The notes under the pieces are model-generated. The model was not told where the DNA came from, searched no databases, and was given only the letters and a program-made list of their open reading frames with translations. Shown here piece by piece: positions 47,252 through 59,276 of a DNA stretch of 64,000 nt (positions are counted from its first letter, which is position 1; every line of letters starts with the position of its first letter). The DNA is from Rhypophila decipiens (Eukaryota > Ascomycota > Sordariomycetes > Sordariales > Naviculisporaceae). The stretch covers positions 1 through 64,000 of the forward strand of contig MU858073.1 of the NCBI GenBank assembly GCA_033297075.1, read 5' to 3'. The translations under genes and the position numbers were made by a program.

Positions 47252-49661
47252 CAAGATGGCCTGTTTGTTTCACGGCACCTCAGTCAACACCGTAAATGCA
47301 TACGATACTGAGACGTGGGCAGGTGAGGTAACGTGTTGGTCCCGGTAAATACTCCAAGCTGAGATTGGGGCTTGGGGGAGGTCACAAAACGGCGTGATCG
47401 CGAAAAAGTGCAGGACGGATTGGCGGGTCGTCCCAAAATGTTCCAGGCCCGGCCGGTTGGTTTGGCGCAAACAAAACCCTTGCAGGTTAACCGGTCCGCT
47501 GCAGAGTGGTGGAGCCACACGCTGGCCAGCTGCCAACTGTGGCGGCCTGGCGGCACCACTTTTCTCCATGTCTTCGAACAAGCTTCCCCTTCCAAGCCCC
47601 TAGCCATGGAAGTTTGCCCCTTTCGTCTCGTCCCGTTCCATCCCGCGATGCCAGTTTCCGAAAATCCGGTGGGATGAAGTCGACAGGCGACGGATTCCTT
47701 CGCAAAATTCCATCCCGTAGCGCGGATTACTGTTCTTGGGTTTTTGGTAATCATATCTTGATGAATTACGGGATGCGGAGCTCACGTACGGGTATCTCCT
47801 GATGGAGCCTCGGCCGATTGGAAATACCGATAGGGTGACCGCAAAAGTTGATTAGACATGTGTATTATGAATCAAGGGATTTACGGTACGGAATTACGGA
47901 TTCAAGGATAACGGCGTTCACTGTCCAGTCTTCCATAATGACTAATGATTAGAGGTTGCACAAACTCAAATCATATCATCTTGTAATCTGATTCATTCGC
48001 TCGCACAGTTATAATGTTCAACGGCTAGGAGGACGCTGGCGATGTTGTTAATCCCGCCGAACCCCGATGTCCGAACAATAACGGCGTTAACTCCAGGTCA
48101 AACATTACACCAGACAGTGGTGGCGAGAGAGAGCTGACAGGCGGATAACAACAGCAAGACCTAACAGGAACAACCATTATCTTCACTTGCAATTACAACA
48201 TATGTCTATAGTCTATACGGAAGTCATGAGGAGCATCGGATGGTGATGGTTCTAACTCCTCAGACAAAATAGGTAATAAATGTCAATAATCCCTAGAACC
48301 AAAGAAAAGGATGCAACAAACCGAACCGAACCAGATCAACACTAGGGTTTCGTAATTTCGGAAAGACCCCCTCCATTACGAATTTCAACTTCTTAAGTCT
48401 TGAAATTGAAATGAAATGAAATTTCAGCTAACCGTATTAGGAAGGCGGTGAAGTAGTTTAAGCGGCAGTTCCTTAACAATTTACTATGGGCTAGACCTCA
48501 TAGTTATAATAACTACCTATAAGGGCCTATATATAACCCTAACCCTGGTATAAAATATGAAAATGTTGAATTTCAGACCCCTAATTTTCGAAACGCTTTT
48601 CAAAAATTCGTTGAAATTCGAAATTTGAAAATTTCATTACGAATCCCTAATCAACACCTGAAAAACTGGAATTGGCCCATGGGCGCTATAAATGGGAACC
48701 AATGGGGTGTCATAATGTGGCTGGCATGATTCAAGTGTGGCCCGATGTTGGGACTCTTTGGGAGCGGGCACTATGTTGCCATTTGCCGACGTGCGTCGGC
48801 ATCGACCGATTTTGTGGCCGAGTTGTGCCAGGTCTTCCCAGGTCTGTTACCATTATGACCGTTACCGAGCTTCTCTCAGGCCATTTTCATCAGCTCCGCT
48901 TGCCGCGCCTCCAGTTCTCCGGAGCTTATCTCCTGCGCTACTAATGCGCCGTATGCACGACTCTGGGCCAAGGCAGTCTAGGTTTTTCCCAGGGTTCGCT
49001 TGCCGTTTTCCAAATGCCCACTGCCAACATGCCGTCCAACATGCCAGATCCGTATTGCCTTGTCCACGGAATCTCGCATAGGCGCTGATATCCGTCCAGC
49101 TTGGGTGCCTGGTTTTTTGTGGTAAGATGGGGCTAGCCAGCCGTCAGAAGGGACCACGCCTGGAAGCTTAACTGCCATACAGGCTTCCCGACCTCGTCAG
49201 CCAGGCAGGCGTATTGTACCTTCCGTTTGTTCGTCCCAGCCGGACCAGCCCAGCAATAACGCACTACTACATCAGGTTGGGCATAAGTCAGCGTGGCCAG
49301 ACACACCTGTTCCCCGAATTTGACGAGGACGTCGCCCGAACTCGTAAATCTCCTTATATGAACCTCCTTTCCCCCTTCCCCCCCACTCCGCGGGGCTTGA
49401 CCTGAAGCTATTTTCCCTTCTCGATCACCCCCTGGATGGATATTCATACGAATTTTTCTTCTTCATATACCCGAATTTCCCCAGCAATCAGCCATCTGCT
49501 GCAGACTGCAGAGTGACCGAACCAAACTTTGCTAGCGCACGAGAACACATCCTACTACCAAACCATATCTCTAGACGGCTCCCTTTCTCACACGGAGCCA
49601 CACCATCATCCATACGCATTGTCATATACATTGTTACCACAGCCATACATAGCAGGCAGTC
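47252..49661. other. 2.4 kb intergenic region with a MITE
   Basis: Divergent promoters of msh1 and of the 332-residue protein. The MITE at 48343-48649 is described separately. Elsewhere I see only short overlapping frames without codon bias. 49400-49660 is pyrimidine-rich leader. Confidence 0.5.
48343..48649. mobile_element. hAT-like MITE with exact 8-bp target duplication
   Basis: A 307-bp element flanked on both sides by ATCAACAC (48335-48342 and 48650-48657). Its ends are 14-bp inverted repeats with one mismatch: TAGGGTTTCGTAAT on the left, and TAGGGATTCGTAAT for the right end read inward. Just inside, both ends repeat ATTCGAATTTCAAC-like words in inverted orientation. The interior is AT-rich, non-coding and includes ATAACCCTAACCCTGG near 48534-48548. 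Short ends starting with YAGGG plus an 8-bp duplication are characteristic of hAT elements. The single TIR mismatch suggests moderate age. Confidence 0.87.
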
Positions 49662-50660
49662 ATGGCAACATCAATGCCCCTTCCCTTCAAGCCTCAGATA
49701 CCTGCCACTCCTCCCCCAGACCAGCAAGCGTTTGGCAAGGGGCCGCTTTCTCCCCCTGAGATGCCCAACAAACCGGCATCTCCAGGGACCTACAACAACA
49801 ATAACAACAACCCATCAAACCCTCCACATATGCAAAATGGCCAACATCCGCAGATGAGGCCGGCCCCGGGATTTATGCCGGGTTTCATGCCGGGAGGGCC
49901 GGATTTCTCCAAGATGGCCGACTTGGCAGGAGATCCTCGATACCTTGCTATGGCATCCCGGATTGCCAGTTACTACCAGCAGCGGTGCCAGGCCGTGGCC
50001 AACTACCAACAGCAGAGATGTCAGGCTTGGGCAAACATGCACCGACAGAAGTGCCAGGAGATGATGCAGTCTGCCATGTTGATAGTGGCATGGTACATTA
50101 GGGATCGGATTTCCCGGAGGAGGCGGCGGCAGAAGCGGCAGTTCAAGAGGCGGCTGTCAGAGAGGTCCAACCGGTCCAGGATTGCTAAGGGAGAAACGGT
50201 CCGGCGCTGGGTGATGGACGTCCCGCTCGGTGCGAAAACGCCAAGCAGCGTTCACGACAAGATTGTTGACGAGGAGGAGGCGACCTTCTCGATGGACAAG
50301 GAGTCGAATCCCGACAAGGACACGCAACTGTTCAACATGGCCGACAATCTGATCAAGAGTCAGCTGGCTAGGATCGATGTTCCTCTCCTCGGCGCTCTGT
50401 CGTTTGACGAGAGCGATAGCGAAAGCGATGACGATGACGACATGAGAGATTATGAGGATGACGAAGAGGAAGAAGACTACGAAGAAGACGAAGATTACGA
50501 GCAACCAGACGAAAACAGAGATGTTGACAATGCCGATCAACAGGGCTACGGTCAGGACGATAAGAATGTTGGCGACGAGCCAGGAATGGGCTCTGAAGAA
50601 GTACAGTTGGGGACTGGGCATGGAAGTCAGAAGCCCACCGAGAGTTCTGTTCTTTCATGA
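49662..50660 (+). CDS. Uncharacterised protein: Cys-containing 11-residue repeat, basic helix, acidic tail
   Basis: Single exon, 332 aa; ATG context GTCATGGCA. Residues 1-85 are Pro/Asn-rich and disordered, with six Asn at 45-50. Residues 104-136 hold three consecutive 11-residue units with Cys at an exact spacing (Cys109, 120, 131): YQQRCQAVAN, YQQQRCQAWAN, MHRQKCQEMMQ. A short hydrophobic run (AMLIVAWYI, 138-146) leads into a very basic stretch (RRRRRQKRQFKRRL, 152-165). A middle block (RRWVMDVPLG ... FNMADNLIKSQLARIDVPLLG) looks folded. Residues about 255-300 are almost all Asp/Glu/Tyr. I know no named family; it looks conserved-type rather than random because the blocks are sharply bounded. 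Nuclear localisation is a guess from the basic run. Confidence 0.8.
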   Translation: MATSMPLPFKPQIPATPPPDQQAFGKGPLSPPEMPNKPASPGTYNNNNNNPSNPPHMQNGQHPQMRPAPGFMPGFMPGGPDFSKMADLAGDPRYLAMASRIASYYQQRCQAVANYQQQRCQAWANMHRQKCQEMMQSAMLIVAWYIRDRISRRRRRQKRQFKRRLSERSNRSRIAKGETVRRWVMDVPLGAKTPSSVHDKIVDEEEATFSMDKESNPDKDTQLFNMADNLIKSQLARIDVPLLGALSFDESDSESDDDDDMRDYEDDEEEEDYEEDEDYEQPDENRDVDNADQQGYGQDDKNVGDEPGMGSEEVQLGTGHGSQKPTESSVLS

Positions 50661-52163
50661 TGATTTTGCAAGCTCCGGCCACTTTTTCTTTATCAACAGC
50701 ACAGCAGGCATCATTTTGTTTTGTTCTTGGAGTGTGCATTCTCAAGCCTTTTTTCTCTTTCACTTTGCCATGCTCCTCTCAGCGGGCTGGCTTTCGCGGC
50801 TCGGTCCATCTTGGACGGGCATATGCATTTCACGATAGGAGGTATACCCTGGTTATTCGCATCACCGGCATTGTTTTTTTTTTCTCTCTCCTTTTTTTTT
50901 ATATTTATGAGGGCGGTTTCTATTGAACGAACTGAACCTCGGAGGGGTTTCGTACCTGTGAGTGGAACAACAGATCGCCTACCTACTGTAATATTGTCCT
51001 ATGCTGTTTATATGATCATAATAAATGTATATAGGTACACACACGCATAGATGAACATGGAACCATGAGCAAGTTGATGATCTCGTTCTCAGTTGACTTG
51101 TTTGTCATCAGGTTGACTTGACTGATTGCTACCTCCACGGCAGTCACTAGACCACCAAGGAGGTTCGTTATTACAATTCCGATTCTTCAAATGACCGGAT
51201 TTATATGGCAATGGGGGGAAGCTTGAGTGGTACTGAAAAACACAGCGTTACTTCCCATGTTGATCATGCTTCTCGATGTACACTACACGTACGGGGTAGA
51301 TGCATTCATTTTGGTCTCGGTCAATATTAAACACGGCAGGACCGACCCAGACGAGGACCCGGAAGGCGGCAGCGGATACCCGGGGGACGGTGACCGCCGC
51401 CGCAGCAGACGATCATGTGGTCAACTGATTCTTGCCCTTGACTGGTTGGGGATGTTTCAGCAGTTGTCCTGTCTGCTTCCAGGGTGAGTGATCCGGACAA
51501 TTTGGAAATGTGTGCTTCAGCGTTCAGACGTCTGACCAGAATGAGAAGGTGGCTTGGGCGGTTGGACGAATGACATCTCTCCACGGGCCAGCCCAGCCTA
51601 GCTGTCCGCTGATCATCAGCGCCGCCGCCCCGAGACCTTTCGATCCTACCTGGGAAGCTTACCCCGCATCCGGCCCCTGCGTTTACCACCTGCAGGTTGC
51701 TCAGCTTCCAGGTTCCTGCCTTCCGATCTTCTGGTCAGTCAGTGATAGCTGTTGCTGGGCAGTTGAACTTCGCCGATCGTCGTTCTCCCCAGTACTTTCC
51801 CCCGAAGCTTCCTTACCAACTGCTGCCACAAGCCCACTGGTCTACTTTTTCTCTCTCCATTGCATTTCCATATCTTCTTCCACAGAGACAGACCATCAAT
51901 AGTAACAAGCTCGACAAGTTCATTTTGGATTTCCCATCTATCCACTTACGCCAGATAATAAACCTAAAGAGCGTCTTCAGCTCTTTCTTGTCTTTCATCG
52001 TCAGATTCCAATTCCAAGCTTACCGCTCCGTGACCGCAAGACCCAACAAGTGCCCCGCGTACCGTGAACGAGGTCGATTACCCTTTGGCGAGATCGTCAA
52101 AATCTCATTGCCTATTCGAGATACACAAGATCCATGCTCTCTTCTTAGAAAGAATTGACCAAC
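50661..52163. other. 1.5 kb intergenic region
   Basis: 3' UTR of the preceding gene (T-rich to about 50910), then the upstream region of ams1 with a long pyrimidine-rich leader from about 51780. No repeat or RNA gene recognised. Confidence 0.5.
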
Positions 52164-55100
52164 ATGGGCGGTGGTGATCCTTCTTCGCAAGTCAAGCCGC
52201 AGGCTGACTACCCGGTCCGGGCTCCCAAACCGGTCGGCCAGCTGATTCCTCGTATCTACAAGGATCGCATCGGGCAATTCTCTGCCGGGGGACAATGGCA
52301 GGAACATAACCTCCTTGCCATGATGTACGAGGGTGTCGCCAGCGGTGAACCTCACGTTCAGCTCTCGGTCTGGGATGCCCCCAACCTTTCCCGGCCCACC
52401 TTCGATGAGGCGGTATCCCATGAGTTCAAAAAGACGTCTGTCGGCCAGTCCTTCGGTCCCTCTTGGTCTACCCATTGGTTCAAGGTCGTGCTGAAAGTTC
52501 CCGAGGAACTCCGCAACAAGAGGCTCGTGGAGCTCCATTGGGATGCTTTCAACGAGGGCCTGGTGTGGACCGAGGATGGCAAGCCGCTGCAGGGCCTGAC
52601 AGGGGGCGGCGAACGTGTTGAATGGATCCTGCCAGACAGCTTCCTCGACGGCAAGGAACACACCATCTACATTGAGATGGCATGTAATAAGATGTTTGGC
52701 AACTCGCCCGGCGGAGATTCCATCCAGCCTCCGGACCCCAACAGGTACTTCCGACTGGACCGAGCAGAGATCGTTGCTGTCAACCCAGACGCTCGTCAGC
52801 TCTATATCGACATATGGATCATTGGAGACGCCGCGAGGGAGTTCCCAGCTGACAGCTGGGAGCAACACAAGGCTCTCACAGTCTGCAACGATATCATCAA
52901 CGCCTTCGAGCTTGGGAACAAGGAGTCGCTGAAAACCTGCCGCAAGATTGCTGAGCAGTATATCGGACCCAATGTCAACTCCGCCAAGGTTTATGACAGT
53001 GGAAAAGACCCCGTCGTGTTCGGCATTGGTCACTGTCATATTGATACCTGCTGGTTGTGGCCCTTTGCAGAAACGAAACGCAAGGTTGTGCGCTCTTGGT
53101 CGAACCAATGTGACTTGATGGATCGGTATCCCGAACTGAACTTTGCCTGCTCCCAGGCTCAACAATACAAGTGGCTGAAGGAGCTGTATCCATACACGTT
53201 TGACCGTGTCAAGAAGAAGGTCAAGGAGGGCCGATTTCACCCCATCGGAGGCAGCTGGGTCGAACACGACACCAACCTGCCCAGCGGCGAGTCGCTGGTC
53301 CGCCAATTCTTGTATGGCCAGCGCTTCTTCGAGAGCAACTTTGGAAGTCGCTGCCAGACTTTCTGGTTGCCAGACACCTTTGGTTACTCTGCTCAGCTGC
53401 CCCAGATCTGCCGTCTCGCCGGCATGAACCGCTTCCTCACGCAAAAGCTCAGCTGGAACAACATCAACAAATTCCCACATACCACTTTCAACTGGGTGGC
53501 TCTCGACGGCAGCCAGGTCTTGTGCCACATGCCACCCGCAGAGACGTACACGGCCGCAGCCCACTTTGGCGATGTCAAGCGTAGCATGTCGCAGCACAAG
53601 TCTCTCGACCAAGATGCCACGTCACTTCTGGTATTCGGTAAGGGCGACGGAGGTGGTGGCCCCACGTGGGAACACCTCGAGAAGCTCCGTCGCTGCCGTG
53701 GCATCAGCGACACGGTTGGCCTGCTGCCACGAGTTCACATGGGAAATTCAGTCGATGATTTCTTTGACAACCTTGAGCGCAAGGCTGACTCCCTCGTGAC
53801 GTGGTACGGTGAGCTCTACTTTGAACTCCATCGAGGAACGTACACAACCCAGGCCAACAACAAATACAACAACCGCAAATCGGAGATTGTTCTCCGTGAT
53901 GTCGAGCTGCTTGCTACTATTGCGTCCATCAAGGACAAGTCGTACAAGTACCCGAAGAAGGATATCGACGATATGTGGGAAACGGTTCTTCTCTGTCAGT
54001 TCCATGACTGCCTTCCAGGAAGTTCGATTGAAATGTGTTACGATGATTCAGACGAGGTGAGCATGGATGCTATTTCAAGGTTTTCGGGTCGGATCTGCTA
54101 ACTCCTTTTCCAGCTCTATGCCAAGCTCTACAAGACAGCAGAGGGTATTCTCAAAGATATTGTCAAGGTCTTGGGCTACTCCGAGGCCAAACCAGCTACG
54201 GCTGAGCAGGGAGTCGCCCTGAACACGCTATTGTGGAACCGCCGACAGCTGGTTGACCTTTCTGAGGACGAGGCAGCCGTTGCAACCGGGTCAGGGTCTG
54301 TCATCCCGCTTCTTCCTTTCGAGCTTTACAAATCCGAACATGATGAACCTGCCGTGTCTCTCCAGGAGAAGTCCGACGGCGTCTTTGTGTTGGAGAACAA
54401 TCAGCTGAAGGTTGAAGTGGAAGGTGGAGTGATCACCTCGCTGTTTGACAAGTCGGAGAAGCGCGAAATCATCCCCAAGGGGAAAAAGGCCAACCAGTAT
54501 GTCATCTACGACGACAAGCCTTTGTACTGGCAGGCATGGGATGTCGAAGTCTACCATCTCGATACCCGCAAAGAAATTTCTGGCGGTAAGACCAAAGCGC
54601 ATGAGAAGAAGGAACATCGCGTAAGCGTCGTTACCTCGACCAAGATCAGCGACCTGAGCTCCGTCGAGACCATCATCAGCCTCTCTGCGGCCCTTGATGG
54701 GGAGCAATCCTGGGTGGAAGTTTCAAGCAAGGTCGACTGGCATGAAACCATGAAGTTCCTCAAAGTTGAGTTTCCCGTCGACGTTCGCAATACGGAAGCC
54801 AACTACGAAAGCCAGTTTGGTTACGTCAAGCGCCCAACTCACTACAACACCAGCTGGGACATGGCCAAGTTCGAGGTATGCTGCCACAAGTTTGCCGATC
54901 TTTCAGAGAACGGTTACGGTGTGTCGATTCTCAACGATAGCAAGTATGGTTTCGCCACGGTCGGCAACTTGATGCGACTGTCACTCCTTCGCAGCCCAAA
55001 GGCGCCCGATGCCCATGCAGATATGGGTACACATCACATTCGGTGGGCCATCTTGCCTCACAGTGGCTCTCTTGGGCCCACCACTGTGCGCAAGGCCTAC

Positions 55101-55484
55101 GAGTTCAACAACCCGCTCAAACTCATGTCTAGCCTTGCTGGCCTAGCTCCTAGTGGCCCAGCTTCCTTCGATACTCCGATCTATCTAACGGGTGACTCGA
55201 ACCCGTCTCTGGTGATCGACACGGTCAAGCGCGGCGAGGATGACGAGGATGTATCTCGCGGTGAGTTGCCCAAGAAGGAGGGCCGTAGCGTCATACTGCG
55301 TATATATGACAGCTTGGGAGGACGAGCTCGCGGGACTGTCGGGACTACCTTTGAGGTTGCCAAGGTCAGCAAGACGAATGTGCTGGAGGACGAGCTGGAG
55401 GAGGTTGAAATGGGGGATGGTGGAAGGTTCGCCATTGACCTCAAGCCTTTTGAGGTTGCAACCTACAAGCTTCATCTGAAGTAG
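52164..55484 (+). CDS. ams1: Alpha-mannosidase, glycoside hydrolase family 38 (Ams1 type)
   Basis: Exons 52164-54056 and 54114-55484; 1087 aa (yeast Ams1 has 1083). The 57-bp intron (gtgagc...ttccag, with a CTAACT branch) joins CYDDSDE to LYAKLYKTAE. There is no signal peptide, as expected for the cytoplasm-to-vacuole cargo enzyme. GH38 landmarks: zinc ligands in GIGHCHIDTCWLWPF (His292, Asp294), the nucleophile Asp404 in FWLPDTFGYSAQLPQI, HFGD, and the second zinc His in CQFHDCLPGSS. The C-terminal half is the beta-sandwich mannosidase region (FGYVKRPTHYNTSWD, GFATVGNLMRLSLLR). It removes alpha-mannose from free oligosaccharides and takes part in vacuolar glycan turnover. The start at 52164 is the first ATG of the frame. 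Confidence 0.95.
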
Positions 55485-56058
55485 CTACCTAGGTATACTG
55501 ATTGTCTGCTGTATAAGTTATCCTTCTTACAACGTGGTTAGGCTACAGAACAATATCACCAACTTTTTCCTTGTCCTTATTCTCAGGCCCTTGTTGGTGA
55601 ATTCGAGGCATTCGAGGCAGATGGAAGATATAACATTCGACTTTCCCAATATATATCACCTCAATATTTGGGGCCTGTTTATCAGGCCCCTTTCACATGG
55701 TACAATTTATCTTTAGGGCAGGTGTCTACCAAGACTGGGTTGATGTTTTTGTGATTCCAGAGCTGAATATCACAAACAACATCATGAGACCAGTCAGTGG
55801 ATGGTGAGATGCCAATCATATGCTTATCGAGAGACTGTCGGTAAACGGAATGAAGCAAAGGTGCCCCCCAAAAAATGAATGCAAAAGTGGGTGTGTGGGA
55901 TTGATATCTACCACACACACAACAATAATGAATTCTACATGAAACAAAAAAAGAGAAAAACAAGACAAGACGACCACCAGCAGCAGCAGCAACAAGCCTC
56001 ATAACCAATTTCCACCACCACCACATTGCCAAAAAGATACTCCTTCTCCTCCTCCTCC
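55485..56058. other. Convergent 3' intergenic region
   Basis: 574 bp between ams1 and nop14. Includes an A-rich stretch near 55930-55970 and CAG/CAC-rich sequence near 55977-56035; no gene. Confidence 0.5.
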
Positions 56059-58975
56059 TCACCACTTGTTGGCCTTCTTCTTCCGGGCCGCCTTCTCCCT
56101 CTCGTACTCGTTCGAGGCCCGGCCTTCTTCCCCCTGGATCTCGGCCACGAGGCGCTTGTACTTCTTCTCGTAGGCCGCGTCCTTTTCCTTCTTGACGCGC
56201 AGGTTCTCGCGCGCCATGAACTGCGCGTCCTTGCGCAGTTCGCGCATGGCGCCCTTGCGCTCGCGCTTGTGTTCCTTTTTGAGCTTGGCCAGCTCGGCGC
56301 GCTCTCGGTCGGGGTCGTAGTGCTTGGTTGGGTCGAAGGAGTCCTCGAACTTGGGGATTGCCGTCTTGATGGCGAGGGGTTTGTGGTGGTGCAGTTCTAG
56401 AGGGCGGCGCGAGAGTTTGGCTAGCTGGAGGAGGCGGGTCATGTTGGTTGTTGTTTCGGTTAGGGTCTTGATGAGATCGGCGGGCAGGTGTTTGGCGTTT
56501 TTCTTGGAGACGAGGTGTTGCAGGACTGCCTGGGCGGGCTGGAAGGTCTCGTAGAATGACGGCTGGGCGCGCCATGTCTCGGCCGCGGCTTTGAGGACCG
56601 CAGCGGTGGTGGAGATTATGGCTACCTTGAGGGAGTTCTCTGCTTCGGGGGATAGAGGGGCTGTGAGCGTCGGCTTGCAGTCTGAGCAGTTGAGCTTCCG
56701 CACGGCCGTCTTGCTTCCGCCGTTGATCCGGATACCTGCCGAGGGCTCGTGTAATGGGAAGAAACCGAGCTTTTCGCCGGGCTTCTGGTGGGCGAGGGAA
56801 CAGAGGGTGTTCAAGCAAAAGTTCATCAGCTCGGGAACATATCGTTTCGAGAACTGCTGGTACTGGACAGCGAGGATTGATAGGTAGGTTCCTGTAGCGT
56901 AGTCGGATAGGTCTTTGGGTATTTTCTGACCCAGGAAGCGGGCGATGGAAAGCATTGCGGGTGTGACCACTTGATGGAAGTGGTCAGAAGTAGGAAACGT
57001 GGTGCCGACTGCTGTCAGTATGAGCAAATCGCCCACAGTGAGAGCCAACGGCCGCTCCTCTTCCATTTCTTGCATATGTGCGCGGTATCCCGTGGCCACC
57101 TCAATGGGCAAGGACTTGGCGAGGGAGTGAACGTGTCGAGTCAAGGCCTCGATGGTCGGAACCCAGTCTGGCTCGAGGCGGTCACCCAAGTAAGCGATGT
57201 GTTTAATCAGAGCCTGGGAGAAATTCCCCAGCTTCTCCTTGTTCCCATTGGCGAGCTTCGGGTGGTATAGAGCTCGGATGCGCTGGACCGCGACTGGAAG
57301 CTTCTTTACTTGGACCCCTTGCACGACCTTGAGTAGATCTTCGTGATTCTCGGGACACTCGAATGTGTAGGGGATTCCGTCCTTGTCGTCTCCTGAGCTT
57401 GGAGCTGCTTCAAAACCCCGATTCTTCGCCTCTGCTTCGGTCAGCAAGCCCTTCGTGAACTCGTCATCGTCCGAGTCGGATTGTTCTTCGCCATTGCTCT
57501 CCTCGTCGTACTCGTCCATATCCTCGTCCTCGTCGAACTCCAGCTCAGAGCCACTCGCAACAAGGTCGTCTTCGATTTCAAAGTCGTCTTCATCATCAAA
57601 TCCCAGTTCGGTTGCCGTAGGCCGTAATCGTATTCCCTTTCCAAGACCGAACTCGTTGGGCTCCTCGGTATCCATGAGCTCAAAATCCTCATCCGCTTGC
57701 TTTCTCTTCTTCTTTCCTTTCTCTTCCTCCTCGTCATCCTCGTCCACATCCATTTCTCCTTGCATGCGCCTAAGTCGCTTCTCCTCGAGTTCCCTGAGTC
57801 GTTTGGACTCTTCCTCGGCAATTTCCTCCTCGGTCTTGGTCTTGACGGTTGGTGCTGCGCGCTTGTCGGCCGCCAGTTGCTTTACCCGAATATCGTAGTC
57901 TTTGTCGACAACTGCTTTGTCCACTCCAGCAATCTTGATAGTAGCTTGGTCTCCCTTGGTTTCTGGCTTCTGCCGCTGGAATAGAAGCGCTTGCAGTTCC
58001 GGAAGTGCCTTGTCGAGTTCTGGTGATTTTGTGGTTAGCTGGACGTCTCGTTGGTGCGATTTGAGTAGACTTACCATGTCTCAAAGCATCATCGTCCTCC
58101 TTTGCGGCTTGTCGCTCGTATTTGTGAAGTTTGGACTTTGCTATAATTTCCTCGTATATCTCCTTCTTCGTTTTCTTTCGTTCGGGCTGTCCATCTTCAG
58201 GTCCCTCCTCATCGCCGCCGTCGGTCAAGCGCAATCGTTTCAGCTTTTTCCTGTCCGGGTGCATGCCATCATCCTCCGACTCGTCAGAAGCGCCCAAGTC
58301 ATCCTCAGCAAAATCATCTTTAAGCGCCTCCTCGTCGAATGTCAATGCCTTGCCACCATGAGTAAGAGCCTCTGTTGGCTCGTCGTCGTCCTCCAGGTCA
58401 AAAATGTTGCTCTTTTTGTGCGCTCTCATTTGTTCTCGGGCAAATCGTTCCATCATCTTGTCTTCGAGGGTCATGTTGGGATCGCTCTCTCCGATGCGCC
58501 TATCAACAATACCGCCGACCTTGTTCCGGTGCTGCATCTCGACGAGCAGTGTTTGGCGACGCTGAGAAACTCTTGTTAGCAACTGTCTCAGGTTCCTAGC
58601 TCATCAAAATTTGCTCAGGGCAGACCAACCCTCTCTTCTCCGACAGACTTGGCAACTCCAGGCCGACCAGCGATGCCCATGGCCGCAAGGCCGGTTGCCG
58701 GTTTACTGGTGGTGACATCGAACTTCCGTCCTCTCGCATGAGTTTTGAACTGAAACGGGTCTGTTTGTCGTACGGTTAGCTGCTATGGTCGCCCCGAAGT
58801 CGGCTGGACTTCACTTACTGAACTGTTCTCGGATTTGTTCCAGCGCCTCATGTTTTTTGACTCGCTTGTTCTTGTCCTGGGCAAGTTTGTCTCGCTGTTT
58901 CTTCGACTTCTGAGGCCCTATAATGCCTTGCTCCGCAAGGGAATTTTTAAAACGCTTCAACTGAGAGCCCGTCAT
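56059..58975 (-). CDS. nop14: Nucleolar complex protein 14 (Nop14), 40S ribosome biogenesis
   Basis: Complement of 58819-58975, 58630-58760, 58075-58561 and 56059-58019; 911 aa. The N-terminus MTGSQLKRFKNSLAEQGI, the NPFQFKTHARGRKFDV box created across intron 1, and GIAGRPGVAKSVGEERR are classic Nop14. Then follow LEDKMMERFAREQMRAHKKS, long Asp/Glu- and Lys-rich stretches, FECPENHEDLLKVVQG, helical repeats, and a basic C-terminus (RRPLELHHHKPLAIKTAIPKF, then EREKAARKKKANKW). Nop14 is a component of the U3 snoRNP/SSU processome needed for 18S rRNA maturation, in the nucleolus. Intron 2 uses the weaker donor gttggt; the frame and conservation support it. It shares a promoter with the gene at 59277. 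Confidence 0.93.
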
Positions 58976-59276
58976 CTTTGCGTTATACGGGGCTTGAAAA
59001 TATGCCTGCGAACAGGTAACAGACGAGATACTAGCTGTATACAGGCTTTGGATAAGATAATTTTTGGAGGGTCTTCTTTTCTGCCGTCTCTCGCCGCCAT
59101 GAGCCGATGTGGGGTGTAGGGCCTTAGCTTTCCCGCCAATCGAAGCTTAGGACCCCTGTCAGCTCTTATCCTTCACCTTTGCGCCGATAAAGAGCATCAG
59201 CACCAGACACGGCCTGTCATTTCACTAATTCCATTCCCTCTCAAGTTATTGAGTGAAGTAAAGGACATCTTACACA
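58976..59276. promoter_or_regulatory. 301-bp bidirectional promoter (nop14 / membrane protein gene)
   Basis: The two starts face away from each other with only 301 bp between them, so both promoters must lie here or overlap the genes. No TATA box is obvious. No specific factor site is claimed. Confidence 0.5.

Noticed and set aside
48534..48548. Telomere-like CCCTAACCC word
   Set aside because: Only about one and a half units, inside a MITE; not an interstitial telomere array.
52020..53612. 530-codon open frame on the minus strand
   Set aside because: It is antisense to the ams1 exon, whose catalytic motifs are certain; long antisense frames arise from GC-rich biased codons. No domain in its translation.
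55682..56818. 378-codon minus-strand frame rich in Arg/Pro/Gln
   Set aside because: Out-of-frame shadow of the nop14 3' exon running into its 3' UTR; composition is that of a shifted charged coding sequence.
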